A DNA stretch of 55,369 bases from Polaromonas sp. GTDB lineage: Bacteria > Pseudomonadota > Gammaproteobacteria > Burkholderiales > Burkholderiaceae_C. The number at the start of each line of letters is the position of its first letter. Position 1 is the stretch's first letter. The notes beneath the pieces are model-generated. The model ran no database searches, was not told the origin of the DNA, and saw nothing but the letters and a program-made list of their open reading frames with translations. A program made the position numbers and the translations under genes. Below are positions 26,216-34,825 of this stretch, in pieces. The stretch lies in the NCBI GenBank assembly GCA_028291985.1, contig JAQGNE010000024.1:1-55369 (forward strand). Direction: 5' to 3'.

Positions 26216-26446
26216 CTAACTCTGGGCCTTTTTCGCCCCGCGTATATTCAAGAAAGCCAGGCAAACCTGCAAGGCGATCAGCGCTGGCGCTCCATCGTGC
26301 AAGCCCCATGCAATCCACAACACGTTGCTCAATAAGAAAAGCCAGAAGCCCCAGTTGCGCTTGTGTTTGTGCGTCGAGGCTACGAACCAGGCTGCCAGTA
26401 CGGTGACAACCATCGCTGGCCATTGCAACAAGTTGATGTATTCCAT
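26216..26446 (-). CDS. Small multi-pass membrane protein, hypothetical
   Basis: A 76-residue protein with three hydrophobic segments (LLQWPAMVVTVLAAWFVAS, FWLFLLSNVLWIAWGL, ALIALQVCLAFLNIRG) and a Lys-rich C-terminus. The layout recalls half of a PnuC/SemiSWEET-type small transporter, but I would not name a substrate. I took the ATG giving MEYINLLQW, which avoids overlap with the alpha/beta hydrolase gene just upstream; the frame stays open 13 codons further. Confidence 0.65.
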   Translation of the reverse strand: MEYINLLQWPAMVVTVLAAWFVASTHKHKRNWGFWLFLLSNVLWIAWGLHDGAPALIALQVCLAFLNIRGAKKAQS

Positions 26447-26457
26447 GCGCACAGGCT

Positions 26458-27375
26458 TCAAACGGCCGGACGGTAGCGCCGCCATGACTTGGGGTCTTGC
26501 GCCAGCCTGTCGGCCACGATGCGCAGCACGGCGGGGTTCCAGCCCATGCCCATGTGGCTGCTTTCAATCTCGATGTCCTGCACCTTGGCCGACGTGCGCT
26601 GGTGCGTGCAGCTTTGCCACGCCACCACGCCATCGGACTTGCTGTAGATAGAAGTGCACGGCAATGGCGGCGGCGTGCGCAGCCGCTTGCCCAGTGCAGG
26701 CTCCACGGCCGCGGGCCGCCGGCTGAGCAGGCTGAACAGCCAGGCCACATTGCTGGTGCCCCTGGCCGTGTTGAAAGGCGTGCCTATCGTGATGACCTGC
26801 CACACGCGCGGGCCGAGCAGCTTGGCCAGTTCGCGGGCGTACAGGCCGCCCAGGCTCCAACCGATCAATGTTGCAGGCTCTTTGAACTGCGAGAGCTTGG
26901 CTGAGATTTCATCAGCCAATGTGGCCAGCCAGGCATCGACATCACCTTGCGGGCCAGTGTTGTAGCCGCGGCCCCAGTCCATCGCGGTATAGCCCAGCGA
27001 CGCACAGTAGTTACGCAGCGGCGCCACGGCCTTTCCGTCGGTGGCAAGACCCGGGAAGATGATGACCGGGTGCTTGTGCGTGCCTCTGGGCGCTGACGCC
27101 CGGGTCAGTTTCAGGGCCAGGTATTCCCGTGCAGCGCGCCAGGGTTCCGTGCCCAGCAACCGAAGCGACGGCTTGGGAGGACGTACTGCGCGGACGGTGT
27201 TGCCATCGTTGCCCGGTCGCCGCGGGACACTGTCCAGGATGCTGTCGGTAGGAGGGGGCGTACAGATCATGCGGTAGCTAGCAGCGCGCGACGGGGTACC
27301 CCTGTCATGGCAGCCTGTCGGATGGGCCTGTGGCTTCAGGTGTACGCCGCGCTTGCCGCGATAAAGAGTGGACAT
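26458..27375 (-). CDS. Alpha/beta-hydrolase (lipase/esterase-like)
   Basis: A 305-residue protein. HPVIIFPGLATDGKAVAPL provides the oxyanion strand, GWSLGGLYAREL holds the nucleophile elbow (GxSxG), SDGVVAW a likely acid residue, and ESSHMGMGWNP the catalytic His. The substrate is unknown; the pattern is that of PGAP1/lipase-like cytosolic esterases. There is no signal peptide. An in-frame ATG at 27270 is an alternative start that removes a basic 35-residue N-terminus of low quality. Confidence 0.8.
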   Translation of the reverse strand: MSTLYRGKRGVHLKPQAHPTGCHDRGTPSRAASYRMICTPPPTDSILDSVPRRPGNDGNTVRAVRPPKPSLRLLGTEPWRAAREYLALKLTRASAPRGTHKHPVIIFPGLATDGKAVAPLRNYCASLGYTAMDWGRGYNTGPQGDVDAWLATLADEISAKLSQFKEPATLIGWSLGGLYARELAKLLGPRVWQVITIGTPFNTARGTSNVAWLFSLLSRRPAAVEPALGKRLRTPPPLPCTSIYSKSDGVVAWQSCTHQRTSAKVQDIEIESSHMGMGWNPAVLRIVADRLAQDPKSWRRYRPAV

Positions 27376-27510
27376 GCGGGCATAGTTACGGCGATGCCGT
27401 TCTAACTGCGGGGGCGCCCTTCCTCACCCCCCGTAGGACGCTGACGCCTTCATCTGAGCGAAAATCGAGGCACCCCCTGCAACACGCTCGACCAATTTCC
27501 TAACGCCTGC

Positions 27511-28230
27511 ATGCACACTTCAGCCCTCGTCTTATTCTCAGGTGGTCAGGATTCCACCACATGCCTGGCTCAGGCGCTCCACAAATACGAGCGCGTCGAG
27601 ACCGTGGCCTTCGACTACGGTCAGCGGCATATCGTCGAGCTTGAGGCCAGGCTCAATGTGCTGCGTGAGCTCAAGGCGCACTTTCCGCAATGGGCGCACA
27701 AGCTGGGTGATGACCACCTGCTGGACCTGGCGGTGCTGGGTCAGGTCAGCGAGACATCGCTCACGCGTGATGTGGCCTTCAAGATGGAAACCTCCGGCCT
27801 GCCCAACACCTTTGTGCCAGGCCGCAACCTGCTGTTTCTGACACTGGCCGCCGCACTGGCCTACCGGCGCGACCTGCAGGTGCTGGTCACCGGTGTGTGC
27901 GAGACCGATTTTTCCGGCTACCCCGATTGCCGCGACGACACCATCAAGGCCATGCAGCTGGCGCTGTCGCTGGGCATGGATAAGCGCTTTTTGATCGACA
28001 CGCCGCTGATGTGGATCGACAAGGCCAGCACCTGGGCGCTGGCGCGTGCGCTTGGTGGCCAGCCGCTGGTAGAACTGATCGTTGAACACACGCATACCTG
28101 TTACCTGGGCGACAGGGTGCACCGGCATGCCTGGGGATACGGCTGCGGCACCTGCCCGGCCTGCGAGCTGCGGTCACGCGGCTTCCAGCGCTATGCGGCG
28201 CGTTTGCCTGAGCCGATGTCAAAGCCGTAG
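27511..28230 (+). CDS. queC: 7-cyano-7-deazaguanine synthase
   Basis: Makes preQ0 from 7-carboxy-7-deazaguanine and ammonia in queuosine biosynthesis. The ATP-binding SGGQDSTT is at 10-17, then [24 protein letters not shown], and the zinc-binding [14 protein letters not shown] at the C-terminus. Length (239) is normal. No preQ1 riboswitch is evident upstream. Its 3' end overlaps the convergent ABM gene by 40 bases. Confidence 0.96.
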   Translation: MHTSALVLFSGGQDSTTCLAQALHKYERVETVAFDYGQRHIVELEARLNVLRELKAHFPQWAHKLGDDHLLDLAVLGQVSETSLTRDVAFKMETSGLPNTFVPGRNLLFLTLAAALAYRRDLQVLVTGVCETDFSGYPDCRDDTIKAMQLALSLGMDKRFLIDTPLMWIDKASTWALARALGGQPLVELIVEHTHTCYLGDRVHRHAWGYGCGTCPACELRSRGFQRYAARLPEPMSKP

Positions 28231-28529
28231 TCACGCTCTACCCTGGCAATGCGCGTCTTGTAGTGGGTATACCAGTCGCTGCGGCCGGTTTGCTGGGCCG
28301 CCAGATGCTCGGCATTGGCCTTCCATGCCTTGATCGATTCCAGATCACGCCAGTAGCTGACGGTGATGCCCACGCCGTCCCGGGCTGATTCGACTCCCAG
28401 AAAGCCGCGCTGCTGCGCGGCCAGTTCTACCATTCGGTCGGCCATGTCGCCATAGCCGTGGCCGCCTTCAGTGCGCAGCGATGTGAAGATGACAGCGTAG
28501 TAGGGACCCTGTGGCGTGCTGGCAATCAT
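28191..28529 (-). CDS. Antibiotic biosynthesis monooxygenase (ABM) domain protein
   Basis: About 112 residues. [56 protein letters not shown] is the typical ABM ferredoxin-like fold sequence. Such proteins are small oxygenases or heme/quinone-handling enzymes; the substrate is unknown. I chose the ATG giving [11 protein letters not shown] rather than the first ATG 13 codons upstream. It lies 56 bases after an MFS gene that itself ends in an ABM-like domain, so the two may be functionally linked. Confidence 0.75.
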   Translation of the reverse strand: MIASTPQGPYYAVIFTSLRTEGGHGYGDMADRMVELAAQQRGFLGVESARDGVGITVSYWRDLESIKAWKANAEHLAAQQTGRSDWYTHYKTRIARVERDYGFDIGSGKRAA

Positions 28530-28585
28530 GTCGAACGGGTCTAGGGGTTGGAGGGCGAAAAAGTTCACGGAGGAACGAAGTGCGC

Positions 28586-30205
28586 TCAGTGCCTGACTGC
28601 ACCCTCGACCACGCAGCGGCTGACTTTGGGCGGCTCCTCGCTCACGTGAAACGCCAGTTTGCGCTCCCGGAGGGCGACATCGCTTGTGGTGACGCGGTCA
28701 AAGCGGCGCAGATGCTCGGTCCATGATTCGTCGGTGATCTGCTCCACATAGCGGCCTGGATGCTCCACGTCGCGCAGCAAGGCCCAGTCCAGTGCGCCCT
28801 GGCGCAAGCGGCTGCGGCGGCTTTCCTGCATCAGACTGTGAAAGGCCGGCCCGCGCTCGGGTTCGATGACATATTCAATGGACACCACCACGCGCCCCAG
28901 CCCCGGCGGCGCATCAGCCACCGGCGCCTTGAAGGCATTCGATGGCGTCAGGTCTTCCTCGATGCTCTTGTCCTGCACAAAGTGCTGGGCCAGCAGCATC
29001 GTCAATGCGCCGCTGGCGGCGGCAAGCAGCAGGCCGGTCTGCACACTGCTCAGTGTTGCCACATGGCCCCACAGCGCCGCGCCCAGCGCACTGGCGCCCA
29101 TGATCGCCATCTGGTACATCGACATGCCGCGTGCGCGCACCCAGTCGGGCAGCGACAACTGCGCCGATACCGCCAGCGAATTGGCGCAGCAGATCCAGGC
29201 CATGCCGTTGAGGACCATCGCCGGCACCGCAACCCAGGCGTTGGGCGCCAGCGCCATCACGGCGGTCGACACTGACTGCAGCAGCGTGGATCGCATCACC
29301 AGCGTGTCGCGCGGCATCATCTGGCGCAGGCGGGGCAGGTACAGGCCCGCGGTGATGGCGCCGGCGCCCATGGCCGCCAGCAGCAGGGTGAAGGTGGCCG
29401 CGTCGCCGCCTTTGAGGTTGCGTGCAATCAGCGGCAGCAGTGCCAGAAGCGCGGTGGAATGGAGGAAAAACAGCGACACCCGCACCAGTACCGCACGCAA
29501 CCGCGTGGACTGGCGCACATACTGCACGCCCACCCGCATGGCGCTGACCAGCCGCTCGCGGCCCAGCGGGCTGGGCTTGTGGTCGCGCCGCCAGCGCATG
29601 ATGACGAAGCCCGAGATGACCGACAGCACCGCGTTCAGCACAAAGACATACTCGGTGCCCGCACTGGCAATCAACGCGCCGGCAACCAGCGGGCCGATGA
29701 TGCGTGACGCGTTCATTGCTATGCCGTTAAGCGCCAGCGCCGCCGGCAGTTGGACCCGGGTTACCAGCTCGGGCACGATGGCTGAAAACACCGGCCAGCG
29801 CATCGCCAGGCCGACGCCGTTGGCAAAGGTCAGCGCCAGCAGCAGCGGCGGCGTCATGATGCCGGAGATCACCGTGATGCACAGCAACGTGGCCACGGTG
29901 GCAATCCAAAACTGGGTGATGATGAAGTAGCGTCGGCGGTCCAGGATGTCGGCCAGCGCGCCGCTAGGCAGGCCCAGCAAAAACACCGGCATCGTGGCGG
30001 CCGTCTGCACCAGCGCCACCCACAGGGGCGAGGTCGTCATGGAGGTCATCAACCAGGCCGCGGCCACATCGCTCATCCACATGCAGATGTTGGCAACCAT
30101 CCAGGTGCCCCACAGCATGCGAAACGCCGGCGTCTGAAGCGGTGCCCACGCGGACAGCGACTGGCTGTCGGTGAGTGGCGGGAATTTCGGGGTTTCTAGC
30201 GGCAT
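28586..30205 (-). CDS. MFS exporter with C-terminal ABM-like domain
   Basis: A 539-residue transporter. Residues about 20-415 contain 12 hydrophobic segments of the MFS_3/EntS type, including GLPSGALADILDRRR (the conserved loop 2-3 motif) and a second half around LPLIARNLKGGDAATFTLLLA. After about residue 425 a soluble domain begins (VVVSIEYVIEPERGPAFHSLMQESRRSRLRQGALDW), which reads like an ABM dimer domain. Export of a small molecule is the likely role; the substrate is unknown. It shares its strand with the separate ABM gene downstream. Confidence 0.85.
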   Translation of the reverse strand: MPLETPKFPPLTDSQSLSAWAPLQTPAFRMLWGTWMVANICMWMSDVAAAWLMTSMTTSPLWVALVQTAATMPVFLLGLPSGALADILDRRRYFIITQFWIATVATLLCITVISGIMTPPLLLALTFANGVGLAMRWPVFSAIVPELVTRVQLPAALALNGIAMNASRIIGPLVAGALIASAGTEYVFVLNAVLSVISGFVIMRWRRDHKPSPLGRERLVSAMRVGVQYVRQSTRLRAVLVRVSLFFLHSTALLALLPLIARNLKGGDAATFTLLLAAMGAGAITAGLYLPRLRQMMPRDTLVMRSTLLQSVSTAVMALAPNAWVAVPAMVLNGMAWICCANSLAVSAQLSLPDWVRARGMSMYQMAIMGASALGAALWGHVATLSSVQTGLLLAAASGALTMLLAQHFVQDKSIEEDLTPSNAFKAPVADAPPGLGRVVVSIEYVIEPERGPAFHSLMQESRRSRLRQGALDWALLRDVEHPGRYVEQITDESWTEHLRRFDRVTTSDVALRERKLAFHVSEEPPKVSRCVVEGAVRH

Positions 30206-30412
30206 GGATAGCGGATGGGGTGGCGTGCAAGGCTGGTTTGCCTGAACTCATTTTGCCTGTCGAATCCAATCCGGTTCGACCGATCCATTCGGTCCGGGTT
30301 GAAGGAGTCATGAGTGATCAGGCTCGCCACCGTTTTCTTGCCCAATCCCCTTAGCGCTGACGGCGAACTCATCAGCCGCCGGTACGCGGCGACGAGCCCT
30401 GATCAGCCGATC

Positions 30413-32350
30413 TCAGGAAACACTGCCGTTGGCCGGCCCCCGGGCAGGGCTGCCTCCTCCGGGCAATGCGCTTTCCTGAATGCCATACAAGGCTGCGGCA
30501 CCGTCGGGCAGTTTTTCAAACGCCCATTGCTTGTTGTGGAAGGCGGCGACGCTGGGGCGGTGCGCGATCGACACCATGCCGCCGCCGGCTGCCTGCACAT
30601 GGGCCAGCAGCCGCGCATACAGCGATTGCTCGGCGGCTTCGTCCAGCGCCGAGGTGGCCTCGTCGGCAAAAATCCAGTTCGGTTTTTTCAGAAGCACACG
30701 GGCAATCGCCAGGCGCTGCTGCTCGCCGCCCGAGAGCTTTTGCCCCCACGCGTCGCGGTCATCCAGCCTGCCGACCAGCTGGGGCAACAGGGCGTCTCGC
30801 AGCGCATTTGCCAGCTCTTCGTCGCTGTATTGCGTGGCCGCTTGCGGATACGCCAGCGCATCGCGCAGCAGGCCATCGGGAAAGTAGGGGCGCTGTGGAA
30901 TGAACATGGCGTTGTCTGGCAACCGGGTCTGCCCGGTTGAAAACGGCCAGATGCCGGCAAACGTGCGAAACAGCGTTGACTTGCCGCTGCCCGACGGGCC
31001 TTTGAGCAGCACGCTGTCGCCAGCCCCAGCTGCAAGGCTCAGCTGATCGACCAGCACCGGCCCGCCTGGAAGGCGTACGCTCAGCCTTTGTGCCTGCAGC
31101 GCCGAACCCGTCATGGCGACAGCTTGCACACGGCCGGGCGCCTGTGCTACTGAACCGATAGCTGTAAGCCCCTCTGTTTCCTGGGCTGCAAGGACAATAT
31201 TGTCTTCAAAACTGGTCAGACGGTCTGTTGTGGCACGCCAGGCCGCCAGGCTGCTGTAGTTGTCAACAAACCAGCTCAGCGCGTCTTGTACCCGGCCAAA
31301 GGCCGATGAAATCTGTATCAGCTCTCCCAGCTGGATGGCACCGCTGAAGAACCGGGGCGCGGCCACCACGAACGGAAAGATAACCGCAGCCTGGCTGAAA
31401 AAAGTGGTGAACCAGATCAGTGCCTTTTGCGCCTTGATCAGGTTCAGGTAGTTGGCCAGCACCCTTGAGAAACGGTTGTCCAGCTGCCCGCGCTCCACCT
31501 TTTCGCCTTTGTCCAGCGCAATCGATTCGCTGTATTCACGCACCCGCACCATGTGGTGCCGAAAATCGGCCTCGTAGCGCTGCTGGAAGAAATTCAGGCT
31601 GATCTGCCGGCGGCCGATGTAGTGCGTCAGCACGCTGCCCAGTGCGCAATAGGCCAGCGCGGCCCACACCATGAAGCCGGCAACGGTGTAGCTGCTACCC
31701 GCCAGGTTGAACGAAAACGAGCCCGACAGCGCCCACAGGATGCCGACAAAGCTGATCAGCGTAACGACCGCGTTCAGCAGGCCCATGCTGAGCGAAATCG
31801 TGTAGGTGGTGAACAGGTTCAGGTCTTCCTGAATGCGCTGGTCCGGGTTGTCCGGGTTGTTGAACTGGCTGGCAGCTTGCGATGTACGGTTGGTCAGGCT
31901 TTCGGGGGCATGCGCATCTGCTGCACTGGCATCGGGCGGGGCAGAAAAACGCGCCAGCTCCAGCTTGTAGAAGGCGTGATTCGACAGCCAGCGCGTCAGG
32001 TAGTTGCGCGTCATCCAGCCGCGCCAGCGCATCTCGAGCAATTGCGTCAGGTAGAACTTGTAGACCGCAATGACGATGGCAAAAAACGCCAGGTAACTGA
32101 AGCGGCCCAGCTGCTGCCAGAACACCGGCTGGTCACGTTTTTCCAGCGCGTCATAGAAAACCCGGTACCAATCATTGAACTGCACCGCCATGTAAACGGT
32201 GCCCAGGTTCAGCAGCACGATGGCCAGCAACAGGCCGCGTGCCTTCCATTTGTCGTCAGACCTGAAGTATGGCGCGGCCAGTGCCCAGACGCGCGCTGCA
32301 AAATGCCGGAAACTTTCAAGCTTTGCGGCTGCCGAGGTGAAAAAAATCAT
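30413..32350 (-). CDS. ABC exporter, SbmA/YddA (ABCD-like) family
   Basis: A 645-residue fused permease/ATPase. The membrane part (about 1-390) has the SbmA/BacA-like ALEKRDQPVFWQQLGRF and LEMRWRGWMTRNYLTRWL signatures. The nucleotide-binding domain has Walker A GPSGSGKST, signature LSGGEQQRLAIAR, and Walker B WIFADEATSALDE. Relatives transport peptide-like or cobalamin-like compounds or very-long-chain acyl-CoA, so direction and substrate are open. A GCTAC/ATAGC repeat lies inside its coding sequence, in the linker between permease and ATPase. Confidence 0.88.
   Translation of the reverse strand: MIFFTSAAAKLESFRHFAARVWALAAPYFRSDDKWKARGLLLAIVLLNLGTVYMAVQFNDWYRVFYDALEKRDQPVFWQQLGRFSYLAFFAIVIAVYKFYLTQLLEMRWRGWMTRNYLTRWLSNHAFYKLELARFSAPPDASAADAHAPESLTNRTSQAASQFNNPDNPDQRIQEDLNLFTTYTISLSMGLLNAVVTLISFVGILWALSGSFSFNLAGSSYTVAGFMVWAALAYCALGSVLTHYIGRRQISLNFFQQRYEADFRHHMVRVREYSESIALDKGEKVERGQLDNRFSRVLANYLNLIKAQKALIWFTTFFSQAAVIFPFVVAAPRFFSGAIQLGELIQISSAFGRVQDALSWFVDNYSSLAAWRATTDRLTSFEDNIVLAAQETEGLTAIGSVAQAPGRVQAVAMTGSALQAQRLSVRLPGGPVLVDQLSLAAGAGDSVLLKGPSGSGKSTLFRTFAGIWPFSTGQTRLPDNAMFIPQRPYFPDGLLRDALAYPQAATQYSDEELANALRDALLPQLVGRLDDRDAWGQKLSGGEQQRLAIARVLLKKPNWIFADEATSALDEAAEQSLYARLLAHVQAAGGGMVSIAHRPSVAAFHNKQWAFEKLPDGAAALYGIQESALPGGGSPARGPANGSVS
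31146..31172 (-). repeat. Interspersed palindrome inside the ABC transporter gene
   Basis: On the minus strand GGGGCTTACAGCTAT-CGGTTCA-GTAGC. It is in frame and encodes part of the poorly conserved linker before the ATPase domain. Confidence 0.5.
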
Positions 32351-32389
32351 AGCTTCCTCAAAGGCTGTACGGGACTACCGGTGAATTCG

Positions 32390-33292
32390 TTACGACAACT
32401 GGTTAGAAACCCCGCTGACCACGTGGCCGGCCGGCACATGCAGCGCCGCCGAATTGACATGCCCGGTCTGGTCGTCAAAGAAAAAGTCGGGCTCGAACTC
32501 GCGCAGGAATTCGCCTTTGGCAAGCCCCCCCAGAAACATCGCCTCATCAACCTCGATGTTCCAGTTCATCAGCGTGCGGATGGCGCGCTCATGCGCCGGC
32601 GCGCTGCGCGCTGTTACCAGCGCGGTGCGCAGACTCATGCGGGGCGTACCGACCTGCTGCAGCCGGTGCAGGGCAATCAACAGCGGCTTGAAGGGACCGT
32701 CGGGCAGCGGCAGGATGGCCTTGTCCCTTTCATGCTGTTGAAAGGCCGGCAAGCCCTGGCGCTGAAACACCTGTTCAGCCTCGTCCGAGAACAGCACTGC
32801 ATCCCCGTCAAAGGCAATGCGGACTTCATGCGGATAGTTGTCGCGCGCGCGCACCGAATGCAGGGCAACCGTGGCCGCCGGAAAGCCGCGCATCAGCGAT
32901 GCCCGCACATCGCTCGGGTTGGCCGACAGGAACAGGTTGGCCCGTAGCGGACTGAGGTAGCGCCAGGGCTCGCGTCCGCGCGTGAACACGCCGCGCGCCA
33001 CGCTCAGCTCATGCGTTTCAACCGAACGGAACACCCTGAGGCCTGACACTGGATCATTGCGCGACAGGATCACCACCTCGACACGCGGGCCGTCCAAATC
33101 GTTGAAGGCCAGCAGCTTTTTGATCAATGAAAAAGCCACGCCGGGCTTGGCGGGCGAGTCCAGCCGGTCCAGCTGCAGTTTCATGTAGGCGCGGTCATCG
33201 GCCTGCTCGAAAACCAGGTTTTCTTCTTCCAGGTCAAACAGGGCGCGGGATGAAATCGCCACGACCAGTTGCCCGTCCAGATTGGTTGCCAT
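32390..33292 (-). CDS. Cytosolic 5'-nucleotidase (NT5C1-like)
   Basis: A 300-residue protein matching the bacterial 5'-nucleotidase family related to eukaryotic NT5C1: LVVAISSRALFDLEEE, VEVVILSRNDPVSGLRVFRS, AFDGDAVLFSDEAE (the DxDxV-like phosphatase motif) and MFLGGLAKGEFLREFEPDFFFDDQTGHV. It dephosphorylates nucleoside monophosphates. It lies on the same strand 70 bases after cobC and 39 bases before the ABC gene. Confidence 0.88.
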   Translation of the reverse strand: MATNLDGQLVVAISSRALFDLEEENLVFEQADDRAYMKLQLDRLDSPAKPGVAFSLIKKLLAFNDLDGPRVEVVILSRNDPVSGLRVFRSVETHELSVARGVFTRGREPWRYLSPLRANLFLSANPSDVRASLMRGFPAATVALHSVRARDNYPHEVRIAFDGDAVLFSDEAEQVFQRQGLPAFQQHERDKAILPLPDGPFKPLLIALHRLQQVGTPRMSLRTALVTARSAPAHERAIRTLMNWNIEVDEAMFLGGLAKGEFLREFEPDFFFDDQTGHVNSAALHVPAGHVVSGVSNQLS

Positions 33293-33361
33293 GTTGGGTG
33301 TGTGCGTTTGAGATGTGAAATGAAGACGGCCAAAAGGGAGTGGGTGGACTCGCCTCAGGCG

Positions 33362-33919
33362 CTATCGACCAGGCCCGACCGCGAGTTTGCACCATTGTCC
33401 ATAAGCGGGCGCATCTGCCGGCCACTGGTCTGCACGGGTGACCGCACGGGTGCCGCCAGCGATCAGCCGGGCCGCGCGAATGACGCCTGCATGGGTGATC
33501 CATAGCGTGTCGGCGTTGGTGTCGATTGCATCCAGCGCTGCTGCCACCCGCGCCATGAACTGCGTGACGCTTTCACCGCTGGCCCCGGCCGGGTAATGCG
33601 CAAAGCGGTCCGTCCAGGCGGTCAGCTCGGTCTCAGGCAAGCTGGCCCAAGCCTGGTTTTCCCACTGGCCGAAATGCATCTCTTGCAGCCGCGCATCTCT
33701 TTTATAAGCCAAATCGGGGCGTAGCCCAAGTAACGCCTGGGCGAGTTGCTCACATCTTTGTAGCGGAGAGGTGATCACGGCCAGTGGGCGGGGCAGCGCT
33801 TGCGCCAACTGCGCTGCACTGGCGCGGGTTGCTTCTGCATCAGCGGCAACGTCAAGCTGCCCGTAACAGATGCCCAGCGCAATCAGGGGCTGTGCGTGGC
33901 GGGCTAGCCAGAGCGTCAT
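33362..33919 (-). CDS. cobC: Histidine phosphatase, probable alpha-ribazole phosphatase
   Basis: A 185-residue phosphoglycerate-mutase-like phosphatase. The catalytic RHAQP lies at the N-terminus, then ITSPLQRCEQLAQ, the EMHFGQWE acid region and the second His in WITHAGVIRA. Position right after cobS and cobT makes alpha-ribazole-5'-phosphate or cobalamin-5'-phosphate the likely substrate, in the last steps of B12 assembly. The general fold is certain, the specific assignment rests on context. Confidence 0.85.
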   Translation of the reverse strand: MTLWLARHAQPLIALGICYGQLDVAADAEATRASAAQLAQALPRPLAVITSPLQRCEQLAQALLGLRPDLAYKRDARLQEMHFGQWENQAWASLPETELTAWTDRFAHYPAGASGESVTQFMARVAAALDAIDTNADTLWITHAGVIRAARLIAGGTRAVTRADQWPADAPAYGQWCKLAVGPGR

Positions 33920-33937
33920 GGCCGGACCCAGATGGCG

Positions 33938-34825
33938 TCAAGCACTGATCGCCAGGCCAAGGTAGAAGGCAATCTCGCAGACCTGCTGGGTGGCGCCCAG
34001 GCAGTCGCCGGTGAAACCCTGCAGCCGGCGCTTGAACATCCGGCCCATCCACAGCATGGCTATCAGTGAAAAGCAGCATCCTGCTATTAAATCAGAAGCA
34101 TCGACCCAGCAAGCTACAAGGGCTAGAGCACTAAAACACCATATAAACCCGATCGCGAGGCGGCCTGGCGACATATGTGCAGAGACGGGTTTTGACTTGG
34201 AAGCGGCAGTGTTGCCGACATGAGGCAGCAGGTAGATGAGCACCATCGGCAGCCCGCGCGACACCACATGTCCGGCAACCAGGGCGGCGCAGGCGTACCA
34301 GCCCGCAGGCCAGCTCGCTGCATCGCCAATGAAACCAAGGTCGGGCCTATCGCTCGCATCCAGCCAGCCGGCGGGCGTTGTGCCGGAGGTCGCCAAAATC
34401 GACAACAAGCCGGTCTTGACCAGCAGTGCCAGCGTCAGCGCCAGGGCACCAAAAGCGCCGATGCGTGAGTCCTTCATGATGTCGAGTGCCCGCTCGCGCT
34501 CATGGCTGCCACCCAGGCCATCGGCCACATCGGCCAGGCCATCCTCATGAAAGCCGCCGGTCAGCAGCACGGTTGCCACGGTTGACAGTGCTGCGGCCAG
34601 GAAGGGGGTGAAGGCGGTATCGGGCAGCAGCGTGATGATCACCGCAAAAACCGATGCCGCTACCGCGCCCGCCACCAGGCCAATGCCCGGGAAATGGCCA
34701 ATGCTGGCCCGCATCAGCTCGGGGGTGTAGCCGACCCAGCCGGCCAGGCGGCCAGTGACGGGTATGCGGGTGAAGAACTGCACGGCCAGCAGGTATTCGC
34801 GTACGAACCGGCTGATGGCTGTCAT
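33938..34825 (-). CDS. cobS: Adenosylcobinamide-GDP ribazoletransferase
   Basis: A 295-residue polytopic inner-membrane enzyme joining adenosylcobinamide-GDP to alpha-ribazole (phosphate). LLAVQFFTRIPV, ALSTVATVLLTGGFHEDGLADVADGLGG (the conserved acidic motif), RALDIMKDSRIGAFG and the C-terminal RRLQGFTGDCLGATQQVCEI are diagnostic. It overlaps cobT by four bases. A GCTATT-type repeat lies within its coding sequence near the C-terminus. Confidence 0.95.
   Translation of the reverse strand: MTAISRFVREYLLAVQFFTRIPVTGRLAGWVGYTPELMRASIGHFPGIGLVAGAVAASVFAVIITLLPDTAFTPFLAAALSTVATVLLTGGFHEDGLADVADGLGGSHERERALDIMKDSRIGAFGALALTLALLVKTGLLSILATSGTTPAGWLDASDRPDLGFIGDAASWPAGWYACAALVAGHVVSRGLPMVLIYLLPHVGNTAASKSKPVSAHMSPGRLAIGFIWCFSALALVACWVDASDLIAGCCFSLIAMLWMGRMFKRRLQGFTGDCLGATQQVCEIAFYLGLAISA
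34083..34126 (-). repeat. Interspersed repeat inside cobS
   Basis: On the minus strand TAGCCCTTGTAGCTT ... AATAGC, the longer form of the family, in frame and encoding part of a hydrophobic loop. Confidence 0.45.

Noticed and set aside
27376..27510. preQ1 riboswitch ahead of queC
   Set aside because: No C-rich loop/A-rich tail pattern of a preQ1 aptamer could be drawn.
30310..30354. 14-codon frame with AAGGAG ahead of its ATG
   Set aside because: A good ribosome site but too short, with no hydrophobic or regulatory pattern and no downstream plus-strand gene to lead.
31553..32947. 464-codon plus-strand frame across the ABC transporter and nucleotidase genes
   Set aside because: It spans two well-supported minus-strand genes and their gap, and has no recognisable domain.
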